DNA of 11,837 bases from Candidatus Aenigmatarchaeum sp. (lineage in GTDB: Archaea > Nanobdellota > Nanobdellia > Pacearchaeales > GW2011-AR1), in assembly GCA_020724205.1 (NCBI GenBank), contig DYHK01000015.1, forward strand, positions 1-11,837, given 5' to 3'. The notes under the pieces are model-generated. The model made no database searches. It had not been told where the DNA came from and saw nothing but the letters and a program-made list of their open reading frames with translations. How positions within the stretch are numbered: position 1 is the first letter of the stretch; each line of letters opens with the position of its first letter. Below are positions 5,660 to 10,449 of the stretch, piece after piece. A program made the position numbers and the translations under genes.

Positions 5660-5974
5660 TTATATAAGAATTCCATCTTCTCTAGCTTTTTTCAGAATTA
5701 ATCCTATTTTTCTGCTGGAGTAATTAGATAAAAGATCTGAAATTGATTTTCCCGCTTCTGAAGAGTCTCTTTGTAATTTTTGATCCACAGAAATATTATA
5801 TTTTTCAATAATTTCTCCCAAAGTTTTATGTGCTTCTTCTCTTAAACTTAAAATTCCATTACCTATGAAAGAGTCATCCCCTTCATTTAAAATATAGTCA
5901 ACTACTTCCTGAGGAGTATACTCTCCATTACCCTGACAAACCCTTAATACAATTGGTGCTATTCTAATTGACAT
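5660..5974 (-). CDS. Orphan helical protein (104 residues)
   Basis: No family is recognised. It is a soluble, mostly helical protein: PIVLRVCQGNGEYTPQEVVD, a helix pair LREEAHKTLGEIIEKYNI, and a C-terminal SSRKIGLILKKAREDGILI that looks like a short winged-helix or recognition-helix ending. The TPQEVVDYIL segment also has the spacing of a helix-turn-helix start, so a DNA-binding role is possible but unproven. A TATA box (5996-6004) is 26 bp before the ATG. It lies head-to-head with the RNase P RNA promoter across about 95 bp. Confidence 0.6.
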   Translation of the reverse strand: MSIRIAPIVLRVCQGNGEYTPQEVVDYILNEGDDSFIGNGILSLREEAHKTLGEIIEKYNISVDQKLQRDSSEAGKSISDLLSNYSSRKIGLILKKAREDGILI

Positions 5975-5995
5975 TTCTTTATTTGTATGTTTTCG

Positions 5996-6004
5996 TTTTT
6001 AAAG
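5996..6004 (-). promoter_or_regulatory. TATA box for the 104-residue orphan
   Basis: TTTTTAAAG on the plus strand (CTTTAAAAA on the minus) is centred at 6000, 26 bp before ATG 5974. Confidence 0.5.
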
Positions 6005-6067
6005 ATTATTATTCTAAAATGAACTTAACTCATAAAAATTATGCACTAGGGAAATTCAATAGTTAAT

Positions 6068-6075
6068 TTTATAAA
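6068..6075 (+). promoter_or_regulatory. rnpB: TATA box for RNase P RNA
   Basis: The palindrome TTTATAAA is centred at 6071.5, 25.5 bp before A6097, which is the first base of helix P1. The RNA should therefore be made without a 5' leader. Confidence 0.65.
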
Positions 6076-6078
6076 CTC

Positions 6079-6106
6079 CCAACTCGCTCTAATTTTAGCG
6101 AGTTGG
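6079..6106 (+). repeat. Inverted repeat overlapping the 5' end of RNase P RNA
   Basis: CCAACTCGCT (6079-6088) and AGCGAGTTGG (6097-6106) are perfect 10-bp arms around an 8-base spacer. The left arm copies the 3' strand of P1 but lies upstream of the predicted transcript start, so it may act at the DNA level or be a relic of P1 duplication. Confidence 0.6.
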
Positions 6107-6378
6107 ATAGCTAACTTCGGGATTAGTTGTTAGATCAACAAATACTGATAATGAGTATTAATTCTGAGGAAGGTCCGCACATTGTAAAAAGACCATACGT
6201 GAAAGCGTACACCTGTGAGGGTGAGCTCTGGTATAGAAACGAAACCCTTTAGTGGGATGGAACGAGCATCTTGGTCAATGCAACCACTCTAACCGTGGGC
6301 TTAGAAGGATGTTAGCACAAACAGTTTGTCCTTAGGGAAACAATGTTTGACAGAATGTGGCCTATTTCCAACTCGCTC
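6097..6378 (+). ncRNA. rnpB: RNase P RNA
   Basis: This is the catalytic RNA that removes tRNA 5' leaders. The universal CR-I block GAGGAAGGTCCGCAC is at 6166-6180 and the CR-V block ACAGAATGTGG followed by CCTA is at 6350-6364. They pair to form P4 (GGTC-C-GCA with TGT-GGCC) with the conserved bulged C. AGAAACGAAACC at 6235-6246 resembles CR-IV. The ends are set by P1: AGCGAGTTGGA (6097-6107) pairs perfectly with TCCAACTCGCT (6367-6377). The length, near 282 bases, is short but within the archaeal range. Ends are accurate to a few bases. An unusual feature is that both P1 strands have extra complementary copies just outside the gene (6079-6088 and 6379-6389). The promoter is at 6068-6075. Confidence 0.93.
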
Positions 6379-6389
6379 GTTGGAAATAG
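6362..6389 (+). terminator. Hairpin at the 3' end of RNase P RNA, competing with P1
   Basis: CTATTTCCAAC (6362-6372) and GTTGGAAATAG (6379-6389) form 11 perfect pairs around TCGCTC. The left arm includes most of the 3' strand of P1, so the trailer hairpin and P1 exclude each other. A second hairpin, AAATTTTCT/AGAAAATTT (6390-6398/6404-6412), and a TTTT follow. A termination or 3'-processing signal is likely. Confidence 0.5.
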
Positions 6390-6403
6390 AAATTTTCTAA
6401 TTC

Positions 6404-6430
6404 AGAAAATTTTACATTTATCAATTTCAT
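6404..6430 (+). repeat. Dispersed 27-bp intergenic repeat, copy 2
   Basis: This is the partner of 2540-2566 (24/27 identical by eye, core TTTACATTTATCAA). It lies just after the RNase P RNA trailer hairpins, in a tail-to-tail region. The remainder of 6431-6508 is AT-rich with no gene seen. Confidence 0.5.
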
Positions 6431-6508
6431 ATAACTTATAGAGTTTAACTAAATAAATTATGCAGTTTTAATAACTTGTAGTAATCTTAAATAAAACTAT
6501 AATAAAAT

Positions 6509-6871
6509 TTACTCATTTATTTTTTCGACTTGTGAGGTAATCTCAACATTAAGTGATATTTCCTCAAAGGGCTCAGGTATATGTCTAAGAATAAGTTTAT
6601 GTCCTACTTTTACCTCTTGATCTAGCATCTCTTTTAGAGTTTTATAGCTAACACTATATGCAGTACTATTCCAATCTCTTCTGAAAAGTACTCTCTTATT
6701 AAGGGGATTATCTGTGGAATCAAGCTGAAAAATCTTCTCCTTAGGATTATAAGAGCCTATAAGCTCAAGAGATGGAAAACCGTTAGAACCCTGTTTTTTT
6801 ACAGTAGGAATATCTAATTCTTTTGACATTCCTCTTGAATACTCGGAATTTCTAGTAACATAAGTTACCAT
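6509..6871 (-). CDS. Orphan protein (120 residues)
   Basis: No family is recognised. It is mixed alpha/beta and soluble: MVTYVTRNSEYSRGMSKELD, a beta-rich centre (SLELIGSYNPKEKIFQLD, KRVLFRRDWNST), then helix KTLKEMLDQEV, strands HKLILRHIPEP and ISLNVEIT, and an acidic end. There are no cysteines, no signal peptide and no membrane segment. A TATA-like GTTTAAAAAA(C) at 6892-6901 is about 25 bp before the ATG, predicting a leaderless mRNA. It sits between RNase P RNA and tRNA-Phe, transcribed away from the tRNA. There is no evidence of a role in tRNA processing beyond position. Confidence 0.6.
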   Translation of the reverse strand: MVTYVTRNSEYSRGMSKELDIPTVKKQGSNGFPSLELIGSYNPKEKIFQLDSTDNPLNKRVLFRRDWNSTAYSVSYKTLKEMLDQEVKVGHKLILRHIPEPFEEISLNVEITSQVEKINE

Positions 6872-6891
6872 TTAAATCTTACAATTTTAAG

Positions 6892-6901
6892 TTTTTTAAA
6901 C
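6892..6901 (-). promoter_or_regulatory. TATA-like box for the 120-residue orphan
   Basis: GTTTAAAAAA on the minus strand is centred near 6896, 25 bp before ATG 6871. Confidence 0.4.
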
Positions 6902-6924
6902 ATAATTATACTGACTTGAGAAGC

Positions 6925-6933
6925 TTTAAAAAA
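6925..6933 (+). promoter_or_regulatory. TATA-like box for tRNA-Phe
   Basis: TTTAAAAAA is centred at 6929, 28 bp before G1 of the tRNA. Transcription should begin at, or within about three bases of, the mature 5' end. Confidence 0.45.
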
Positions 6934-6956
6934 GGATTATTCTTAAGTTTTATATC

Positions 6957-7028
6957 GGGGATGTAGCTCAGTGGGAGAGCACATGACTGAAGATCATGGT
7001 GTCGGGTGTTCGATCCACCCCATCCCCA
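6957..7028 (+). tRNA. tRNA-Phe (anticodon GAA)
   Basis: All four arms fold with full pairing. The acceptor is GGGGATG/CATCCCC, the D stem GCTC/GAGC, and the anticodon stem CATGA/TCATG around loop CTGAAGA with GAA at 6989-6991. The variable region is GTGTC, the T stem GGGTG/CACCC with loop TTCGATC, and the discriminator is A7028. The gene is intron-free and 72 bases long. CCA is not encoded (ACCT follows), so CCA must be added enzymatically. It reads UUU/UUC codons. RNase P RNA is encoded about 580 bases upstream, but the two have separate promoters. Confidence 0.97.
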
Positions 7029-7049
7029 CCTTATATTTCTTCAAAGATC

Positions 7050-7328
7050 TTAATCAAGATTAGCAAGAATAGATTCTATATTATTAACTTGAAAAGTTAA
7101 TATTTCGTCTTCTGGATAGTTTGGATTTTTTATTTTTAAAATATCTGGAGAATTTGGATCGTATTCTGCAATACCTTCTAAATATTCTCTTTCACGATTA
7201 TTTCTATCCAAAACCAATACTAATTTTCCATGAATTGAATCAAAAACTCTTGGTTCTAAATCTCCTCTTGAAAAGTTTGCACTATATTCTCTTGGAATAT
7301 CTCTTTCTTTGTATGCTTTAAAGTTCAT
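7050..7328 (-). CDS. Orphan beta-rich small protein (92 residues)
   Basis: No family is recognised. Alternating strands can be seen: KLVLVLDRNNRER, EYLEGIAEYD, DILKIKNPNY, and EILTFQVNNI, followed by ESILANLD. The order resembles a small beta-barrel or SH3/Tudor-like fold, here judged only from strand rhythm. There are no cysteines, signal peptide or membrane segment. ATTTATAAAT at 7351-7360 is centred 27.5 bp before the ATG. It lies 22 bases downstream of, and converges on, tRNA-Phe. Confidence 0.6.
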   Translation of the reverse strand: MNFKAYKERDIPREYSANFSRGDLEPRVFDSIHGKLVLVLDRNNREREYLEGIAEYDPNSPDILKIKNPNYPEDEILTFQVNNIESILANLD

Positions 7329-7350
7329 TTAATATTTTTATTGTGTTCCT

Positions 7351-7360
7351 ATTTATAAAT
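7351..7360 (-). promoter_or_regulatory. TATA box for the 92-residue orphan
   Basis: ATTTATAAAT, a perfect palindrome, is centred at 7355.5, 27.5 bp before ATG 7328. A second palindrome, TTTATAAA, at 7385-7392 is the likely TATA of the divergent 7428 gene. Confidence 0.55.
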
Positions 7361-7427
7361 TTTAATGTGATGAAAAAGAAAATCTTTATAAAGAAGAAAT
7401 TATAGTTATTAATATAAAAAGAGTGAA

Positions 7428-7679
7428 ATGGTAAAGAAAAAATCTAGATCTAAAAAAGTTAAAACTAAAAGTAGATCTTCAAGACTAAGACAATCTGTTG
7501 AAAGAAGAGGAATGAATTGGTATGCTTGGCTTTTTGTTAATGCACTTGTAATTGTAATATTTGTTTATGGGTTATGGAGAATATGGAGATATTCTTGGAC
7601 TGAGGGCCTTTCAATTATTGTCGCAGAACTTATAGTAATTCTTATTATAAAAGTGATTATGAAGTTGAGAAGAAGATAA
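7428..7679 (+). CDS. Small basic two-helix membrane protein (83 residues)
   Basis: Residues 1-28 are very basic (MVKKKSRSKKVKTKSRSSRL, then RQSVERRG). Two membrane segments follow: about 30-50 (YAWLFVNALVIVIFVYGLW) and about 59-77 (GLSIIVAELIVILIIKVIM), separated by RIWRYSWTE, with KLRRR at the end. By the positive-inside rule both ends should be cytoplasmic. One base separates its stop from the next ATG, so it forms an operon with the pilin-like gene and may help to anchor or assemble it. No family is recognised. TTTATAAA at 7385-7392 would give a leader of about 14 bases containing a weak GAGTG; TTATAGTTA near 7400 would give a leaderless start. Confidence 0.7.
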   Translation: MVKKKSRSKKVKTKSRSSRLRQSVERRGMNWYAWLFVNALVIVIFVYGLWRIWRYSWTEGLSIIVAELIVILIIKVIMKLRRR

Positions 7680-7680
7680 T

Positions 7681-8232
7681 ATGAGATCTAAAAAAGCAGC
7701 TATTGAATTAAGTATGACTACTATAGTTGTTGTTGTTCTTTCACTTACACTATTAATTATGGGATTTGTTCTTGTTAGAAGTGTTATGTGTAGCTCTATT
7801 AATCTTGTAACAGATATTGGTGCAAAGTCAAAAGATCAAGTCAATAAATTATTTGGAGCAACAGGTGGAGAAGTAGAGTGTTTTGGAGATGGTGATCCTG
7901 TTGCTATCTTCCCTGGAAGAGCAAATTATATACAGTGTATTATTTCTGCCAAGCAAGAGGCTAAGTATAGTTTTGATTATAAAGTAAATGAGGCTTTTAC
8001 AAACATTCCTGAAGATACTGTTAAAAGATGGGTGATAATGGACTTTAATCAGAATATTGCTCCTGGAGATGAAGAATCAAAAGCAATTGCTCAAATTAAT
8101 CTTCCTGAAGAGGCTCCTGAAGGAGATATTGTTCTTGATGTTGAGGTAAAGAAGGATGGCTCTTTAGTTTCAACTAAGAGACTTAAGTTTGAGGTTACAA
8201 GAGTTGGATTAGTAAGAAGTGCTTTGTGTTAG
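7681..8232 (+). CDS. Type IV pilin-like secreted/anchored protein (183 residues)
   Basis: The N-terminus MRSKKAAIELSMTTIVVVVL continues into SLTLLIMGFVLV, a short basic head and a 20-25 residue hydrophobic helix. KKAAIEL aligns with the archaeal class III prepilin pattern (QxSxE), Glu falling at +5 if cleavage is after the first Lys of KK. The ectodomain (about 40-183) has a beta-sandwich rhythm ending in INLPEEAPEGDIVLDVEVKK, similar to Ig-like/NEW3-type domains of archaeal surface proteins. Cysteines are at C37, C67, C86 and the very last residue C183, suggesting a disulfide, or a C-terminal thiol outside the cell. It is translated one base after the small membrane protein. Processing by a prepilin peptidase is inference; a simple membrane-anchored surface protein is the alternative. 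Confidence 0.7.
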   Translation: MRSKKAAIELSMTTIVVVVLSLTLLIMGFVLVRSVMCSSINLVTDIGAKSKDQVNKLFGATGGEVECFGDGDPVAIFPGRANYIQCIISAKQEAKYSFDYKVNEAFTNIPEDTVKRWVIMDFNQNIAPGDEESKAIAQINLPEEAPEGDIVLDVEVKKDGSLVSTKRLKFEVTRVGLVRSALC

Positions 8233-8293
8233 AATTCTAGAAATAGCTAATTTCAAAACCTATAATCTGGTATGGCTCTTTTTATGATACATT

Positions 8294-8313
8294 TTGTAAT
8301 GAGTTTATTACAA
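8294..8313. terminator. Inverted repeat between convergent genes
   Basis: TTGTAAT and ATTACAA form 7-bp arms around GAGTTT, followed on the plus strand by TTCTTGTT. A T-run also occurs at 8279-8283. It is likely the shared end region of the pilin operon and the diiron gene. Confidence 0.4.
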
Positions 8314-8341
8314 TTCTTGTTACACTTCCTTTATTAACAAA

Positions 8342-8998
8342 CTAATCTAAAGTAAGGTAATCATTCACATCAGCGTTTAGAATATTCAAAAGAAATTCAG
8401 CAGCATGTGTGGCCCCAATTCTAACAGCTTTTTCCCTAAATCCTAAAGGGTAATCTTTACTTAAATAGTCAAATTCTTGTCTTAGAGCATCATATAAATC
8501 TTTTGCGTGTTCTATGTCTGCTTCTCCGTGAACTTGTGTATATTCGAAATCTTTTCCGCCGAGACTTCTTGCATAACTTTCAAGCACAGGTATGAATTTC
8601 AAGGAGGTATTTTCCATTACGGCTAGTGCAGCAATTTTTCTTAAACTTGAAGGAGGACTTCTGTAAAATACATCACCATTGATGAAATGTAAATCTCTTA
8701 AGTTAGTTAAGCTTGTGTCGGGAGAATAAACTATTCCTGCAGAAGAAACAAACCTTCTTAACATTCCAGGATGGTCGCCTTTAATCTCATCTTCTATGTT
8801 TTTTCTTACTTCCTCTCTGGCTTCAGAAGAATTAAGTGAATCCTGTGTCAATTTAAGCCAAGGTATAAAGTTAGGAATTATTGCCGAAGAATATCTCCCT
8901 AATACTCTTGATTGTGATTCTTTGCTATCATACTTTCTAAGTTTATCTTCAAACTCTTGAAATGTTTCTTGCATTATTGTATCTAATTTATCTTTCAT
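8342..8998 (-). CDS. Haem-oxygenase-like diiron protein (HDO/CADD-like iron-containing redox enzyme)
   Basis: This is a 218-residue all-helical protein. With ATG 8998 as residue 1, the putative metal ligands are E69 and H76 (NIEDEIKGDHPG), E129 (AVMENTSLK), and H157, D161, H164 (VHGEADIEH). The spacings E-7-H, about 53 to E, about 28 to H and HxxxDxxH closely follow CADD and other haem-oxygenase-like diiron oxygenases, which bind two Fe and activate O2. The residue before E129 is Met, whereas CADD has a Tyr used in p-aminobenzoate synthesis, so that specific reaction is not supported. An in-frame TTG at 9016 would add six residues, but the TATA box TTAAATAT (9020-9027) is 25 bp before ATG 8998, which I prefer. 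It is divergent from a TrmB-type regulator, with a palindrome between them, so control by that regulator is likely. Confidence 0.75.
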   Translation of the reverse strand: MKDKLDTIMQETFQEFEDKLRKYDSKESQSRVLGRYSSAIIPNFIPWLKLTQDSLNSSEAREEVRKNIEDEIKGDHPGMLRRFVSSAGIVYSPDTSLTNLRDLHFINGDVFYRSPPSSLRKIAALAVMENTSLKFIPVLESYARSLGGKDFEYTQVHGEADIEHAKDLYDALRQEFDYLSKDYPLGFREKAVRIGATHAAEFLLNILNADVNDYLTLD

Positions 8999-9019
8999 AA
9001 AATTTGTAAAATTCAACCA

Positions 9020-9027
9020 TATTTAAG
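9020..9027 (-). promoter_or_regulatory. TATA box for the diiron gene
   Basis: ATATTTAA on the plus strand (TTAAATAT on the minus) is centred 25 bp before ATG 8998. This decides the start codon against TTG 9016. Confidence 0.55.
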
Positions 9028-9029
9028 AC

Positions 9030-9055
9030 ATACTCCTCTTATTTTGGAGGAGTAT
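9030..9055. promoter_or_regulatory. Palindromic operator candidate between diiron and TrmB-type genes
   Basis: ATACTCCTC (9030-9038) and GAGGAGTAT (9047-9055) are perfect 9-bp arms around an 8-base spacer. The right arm runs into TATAAAAA (9053-9060) of the regulator side, and the left arm lies two bases from the TATA box of the diiron gene. The outer TACT...AGTA resembles known TrmB-family sites. Binding by the adjacent regulator is inference. Confidence 0.6.
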
Positions 9056-9091
9056 AAAAAGAGTTAAATAGCCTTAAACCTATAAATCTTA

Positions 9092-9835
9092 ATGGACGAA
9101 TCGATATTGGAAAATATTGGATTATCTAAAGCAGAGATAAAGGTTTATTTAACTTTACTGGAAATAGGACCATCTACTTCAGGACCTATAATTCAAAGAT
9201 CTGGACTTCAAAGTTCTGTTGTCCATAGAATTTTAAAAACCTTATTAGAAAAAGGAATAATAACTTATGTCAAAATTAGTAAAGACAACAACTATCAAGC
9301 AACAGACCCAAAAAACATATTGGATTTCATAGAAAATAAGAAGAAGAAATTTCTAGATATCTTACCGGAACTTGAGACGAGACAGAATAGAAGAAAAGAT
9401 AATTATTCTACTGAAATGTTTCTAGGGAAAACAGCTATGTTTTCAGCTCTCCTTAGTATGATAAAAGATGCAAAATCTAATGAAGATTACTTCAGTTTTT
9501 CATTAATAGAGCCTCATGATGATAAAGAGATTGTTGATTTTTACCACACATATAATCTAAGAAGAAGAGATAAGAAACTTAAAGTAAAAGTTTTAGTTAA
9601 TAAAAAAGTTAAACCCATTTATGAAAAAAATTATACAAAGGAATTGTTGAGAAAGGCTAACGTTAGATACACTTCTTTTCATTTTCCACAGGGAATAATA
9701 ATCTTTAGAGATATGTTGACTTTTGTTCACTGGGGAAATAATCCATTTGCTGTAAAAATAACAAACAAAGAAATGACCGAACAGTTCAAAGAATTTTTCT
9801 TAGAATTTTATAATAAAGAAAAAGACGCTTATTAA
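9092..9835 (+). CDS. TrmB-family transcriptional regulator (247 residues)
   Basis: Residues about 4-75 form the TrmB-type winged helix: ENIGLSKAEIKVYLTLLEIG, then SGPIIQRSGLQSSVVHRILK (recognition helix) and LLEKGIITYVKISKDNNYQA (wing). A linker helix (DPKNILDFIENKKKKFLDIL) provides the usual dimer coiled coil. The C-terminal half (about 105-240) includes TEMFLGKTAMFSALLSMIKD, KVKVLVNKK and IIIFRDMLTFVHWGNNPFAVKI, matching the effector/helical-bundle half of the shorter TrmB proteins that lack a clear sugar-binding site. The ligand is unknown. The start at ATG 9092 is supported by TTAAATA (9064-9070) centred 25 bp upstream; TATAAAAA at 9053-9060 is a stronger box and would give a leader of about ten bases. 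Autoregulation through the 9030-9055 palindrome is likely. Confidence 0.85.
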   Translation: MDESILENIGLSKAEIKVYLTLLEIGPSTSGPIIQRSGLQSSVVHRILKTLLEKGIITYVKISKDNNYQATDPKNILDFIENKKKKFLDILPELETRQNRRKDNYSTEMFLGKTAMFSALLSMIKDAKSNEDYFSFSLIEPHDDKEIVDFYHTYNLRRRDKKLKVKVLVNKKVKPIYEKNYTKELLRKANVRYTSFHFPQGIIIFRDMLTFVHWGNNPFAVKITNKEMTEQFKEFFLEFYNKEKDAY

Positions 9836-9853
9836 TTATTTAACTATAATAAT

Positions 9854-9863
9854 GAATATAAAG
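9854..9863 (+). promoter_or_regulatory. TATA box for the P-loop kinase-like gene
   Basis: GAATATAAAG is centred 26 bp before ATG 9884, in the 48-bp gap after the regulator. The gene is therefore probably transcribed on its own. Confidence 0.5.
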
Positions 9864-9883
9864 TCTATATTTTAAAAAATCCT

Positions 9884-10447
9884 ATGAAAGTAAATATTGG
9901 GATTGCTGGAGGAATGTGCACTGGAAAGTCAACACTTGCAGCAAGACTTTTTTCCTCTCTAAAAGATCAAGGACTTGATTATGACTTAATAAGTGAGGAA
10001 AGTAGGAAATTAAAAAAGGAATTTGGAAATTATAGAAGCCCTTTTGAAAGATTTTACATGTGGAGACAACAGGAAAGAGAAGAATTGCGTTCAAGTGCTG
10101 AAAATGGATTTATTACGGACGCTCCTCTTTTCAACTTATACTGTTCAGCTAGAATGTACTCTCAAGAAGCTAGAGATGATTTAGCAGTAAGAGAATTATT
10201 TAGAATGTGCTTAGAAATAAAAGATAGATATCAATTAATTGTTATAGCTAAGAATCCTTTGGAGATCCCTTATAAAAAAGATGGATGTAGAAATTCAGAT
10301 AGAGAAAAAGCAAATCAGAAACATCATATTATTAAAACATTTGTTCAGCACTTCTGGAATGAAAAATTATTAGAAGTGAGTGGAAAACCTGATCAAAGAG
10401 TAAGACAAATTGAGAAAAGATTAAAAGAAATAGGATTAAATTTCTAA
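9884..10447 (+). CDS. P-loop kinase-like NTPase (AAA_28/NadR-kinase type)
   Basis: This 187-residue protein starts with KVNIGIAGGMCTGKSTLAAR, where G9-G10-M-C-T-G14-K15-S16 is a Walker A motif. A second functional segment, FITDAPLFN (D79), has the place of the Walker B or acceptor-base Asp in nucleoside/nucleotide kinases. The pattern SEESRKL followed by SPFERFYMWRQQEREELRS resembles ribosylnicotinamide-kinase and AAA_28 proteins. A lid-like basic region, YKKDGCRNSDREKANQK (R137, R140), could bind phosphate. Such proteins phosphorylate small nucleosides or cofactors; the substrate here cannot be named. Neighbours give no clear pathway. It converges on cdc48 with two bases between the stop codons, so their 3' ends must overlap as RNA. 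Confidence 0.75.
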   Translation: MKVNIGIAGGMCTGKSTLAARLFSSLKDQGLDYDLISEESRKLKKEFGNYRSPFERFYMWRQQEREELRSSAENGFITDAPLFNLYCSARMYSQEARDDLAVRELFRMCLEIKDRYQLIVIAKNPLEIPYKKDGCRNSDREKANQKHHIIKTFVQHFWNEKLLEVSGKPDQRVRQIEKRLKEIGLNF

Positions 10448-10449
10448 AA

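Noticed and set aside
7121-7321. Plus-strand frame over the 92-residue orphan
   Set aside because: It is antisense, has no promoter, and encodes Leu/Phe/Ile-rich low-complexity sequence.
8999-9016. TTG start for the diiron protein
   Set aside because: The TATA box at 9020-9027 would be only a few bases upstream of TTG 9016; it fits ATG 8998 at 25 bp.
9882-10094. Minus-strand frame over the kinase-like gene
   Set aside because: It is antisense to a Walker A-containing protein and has no promoter signal.
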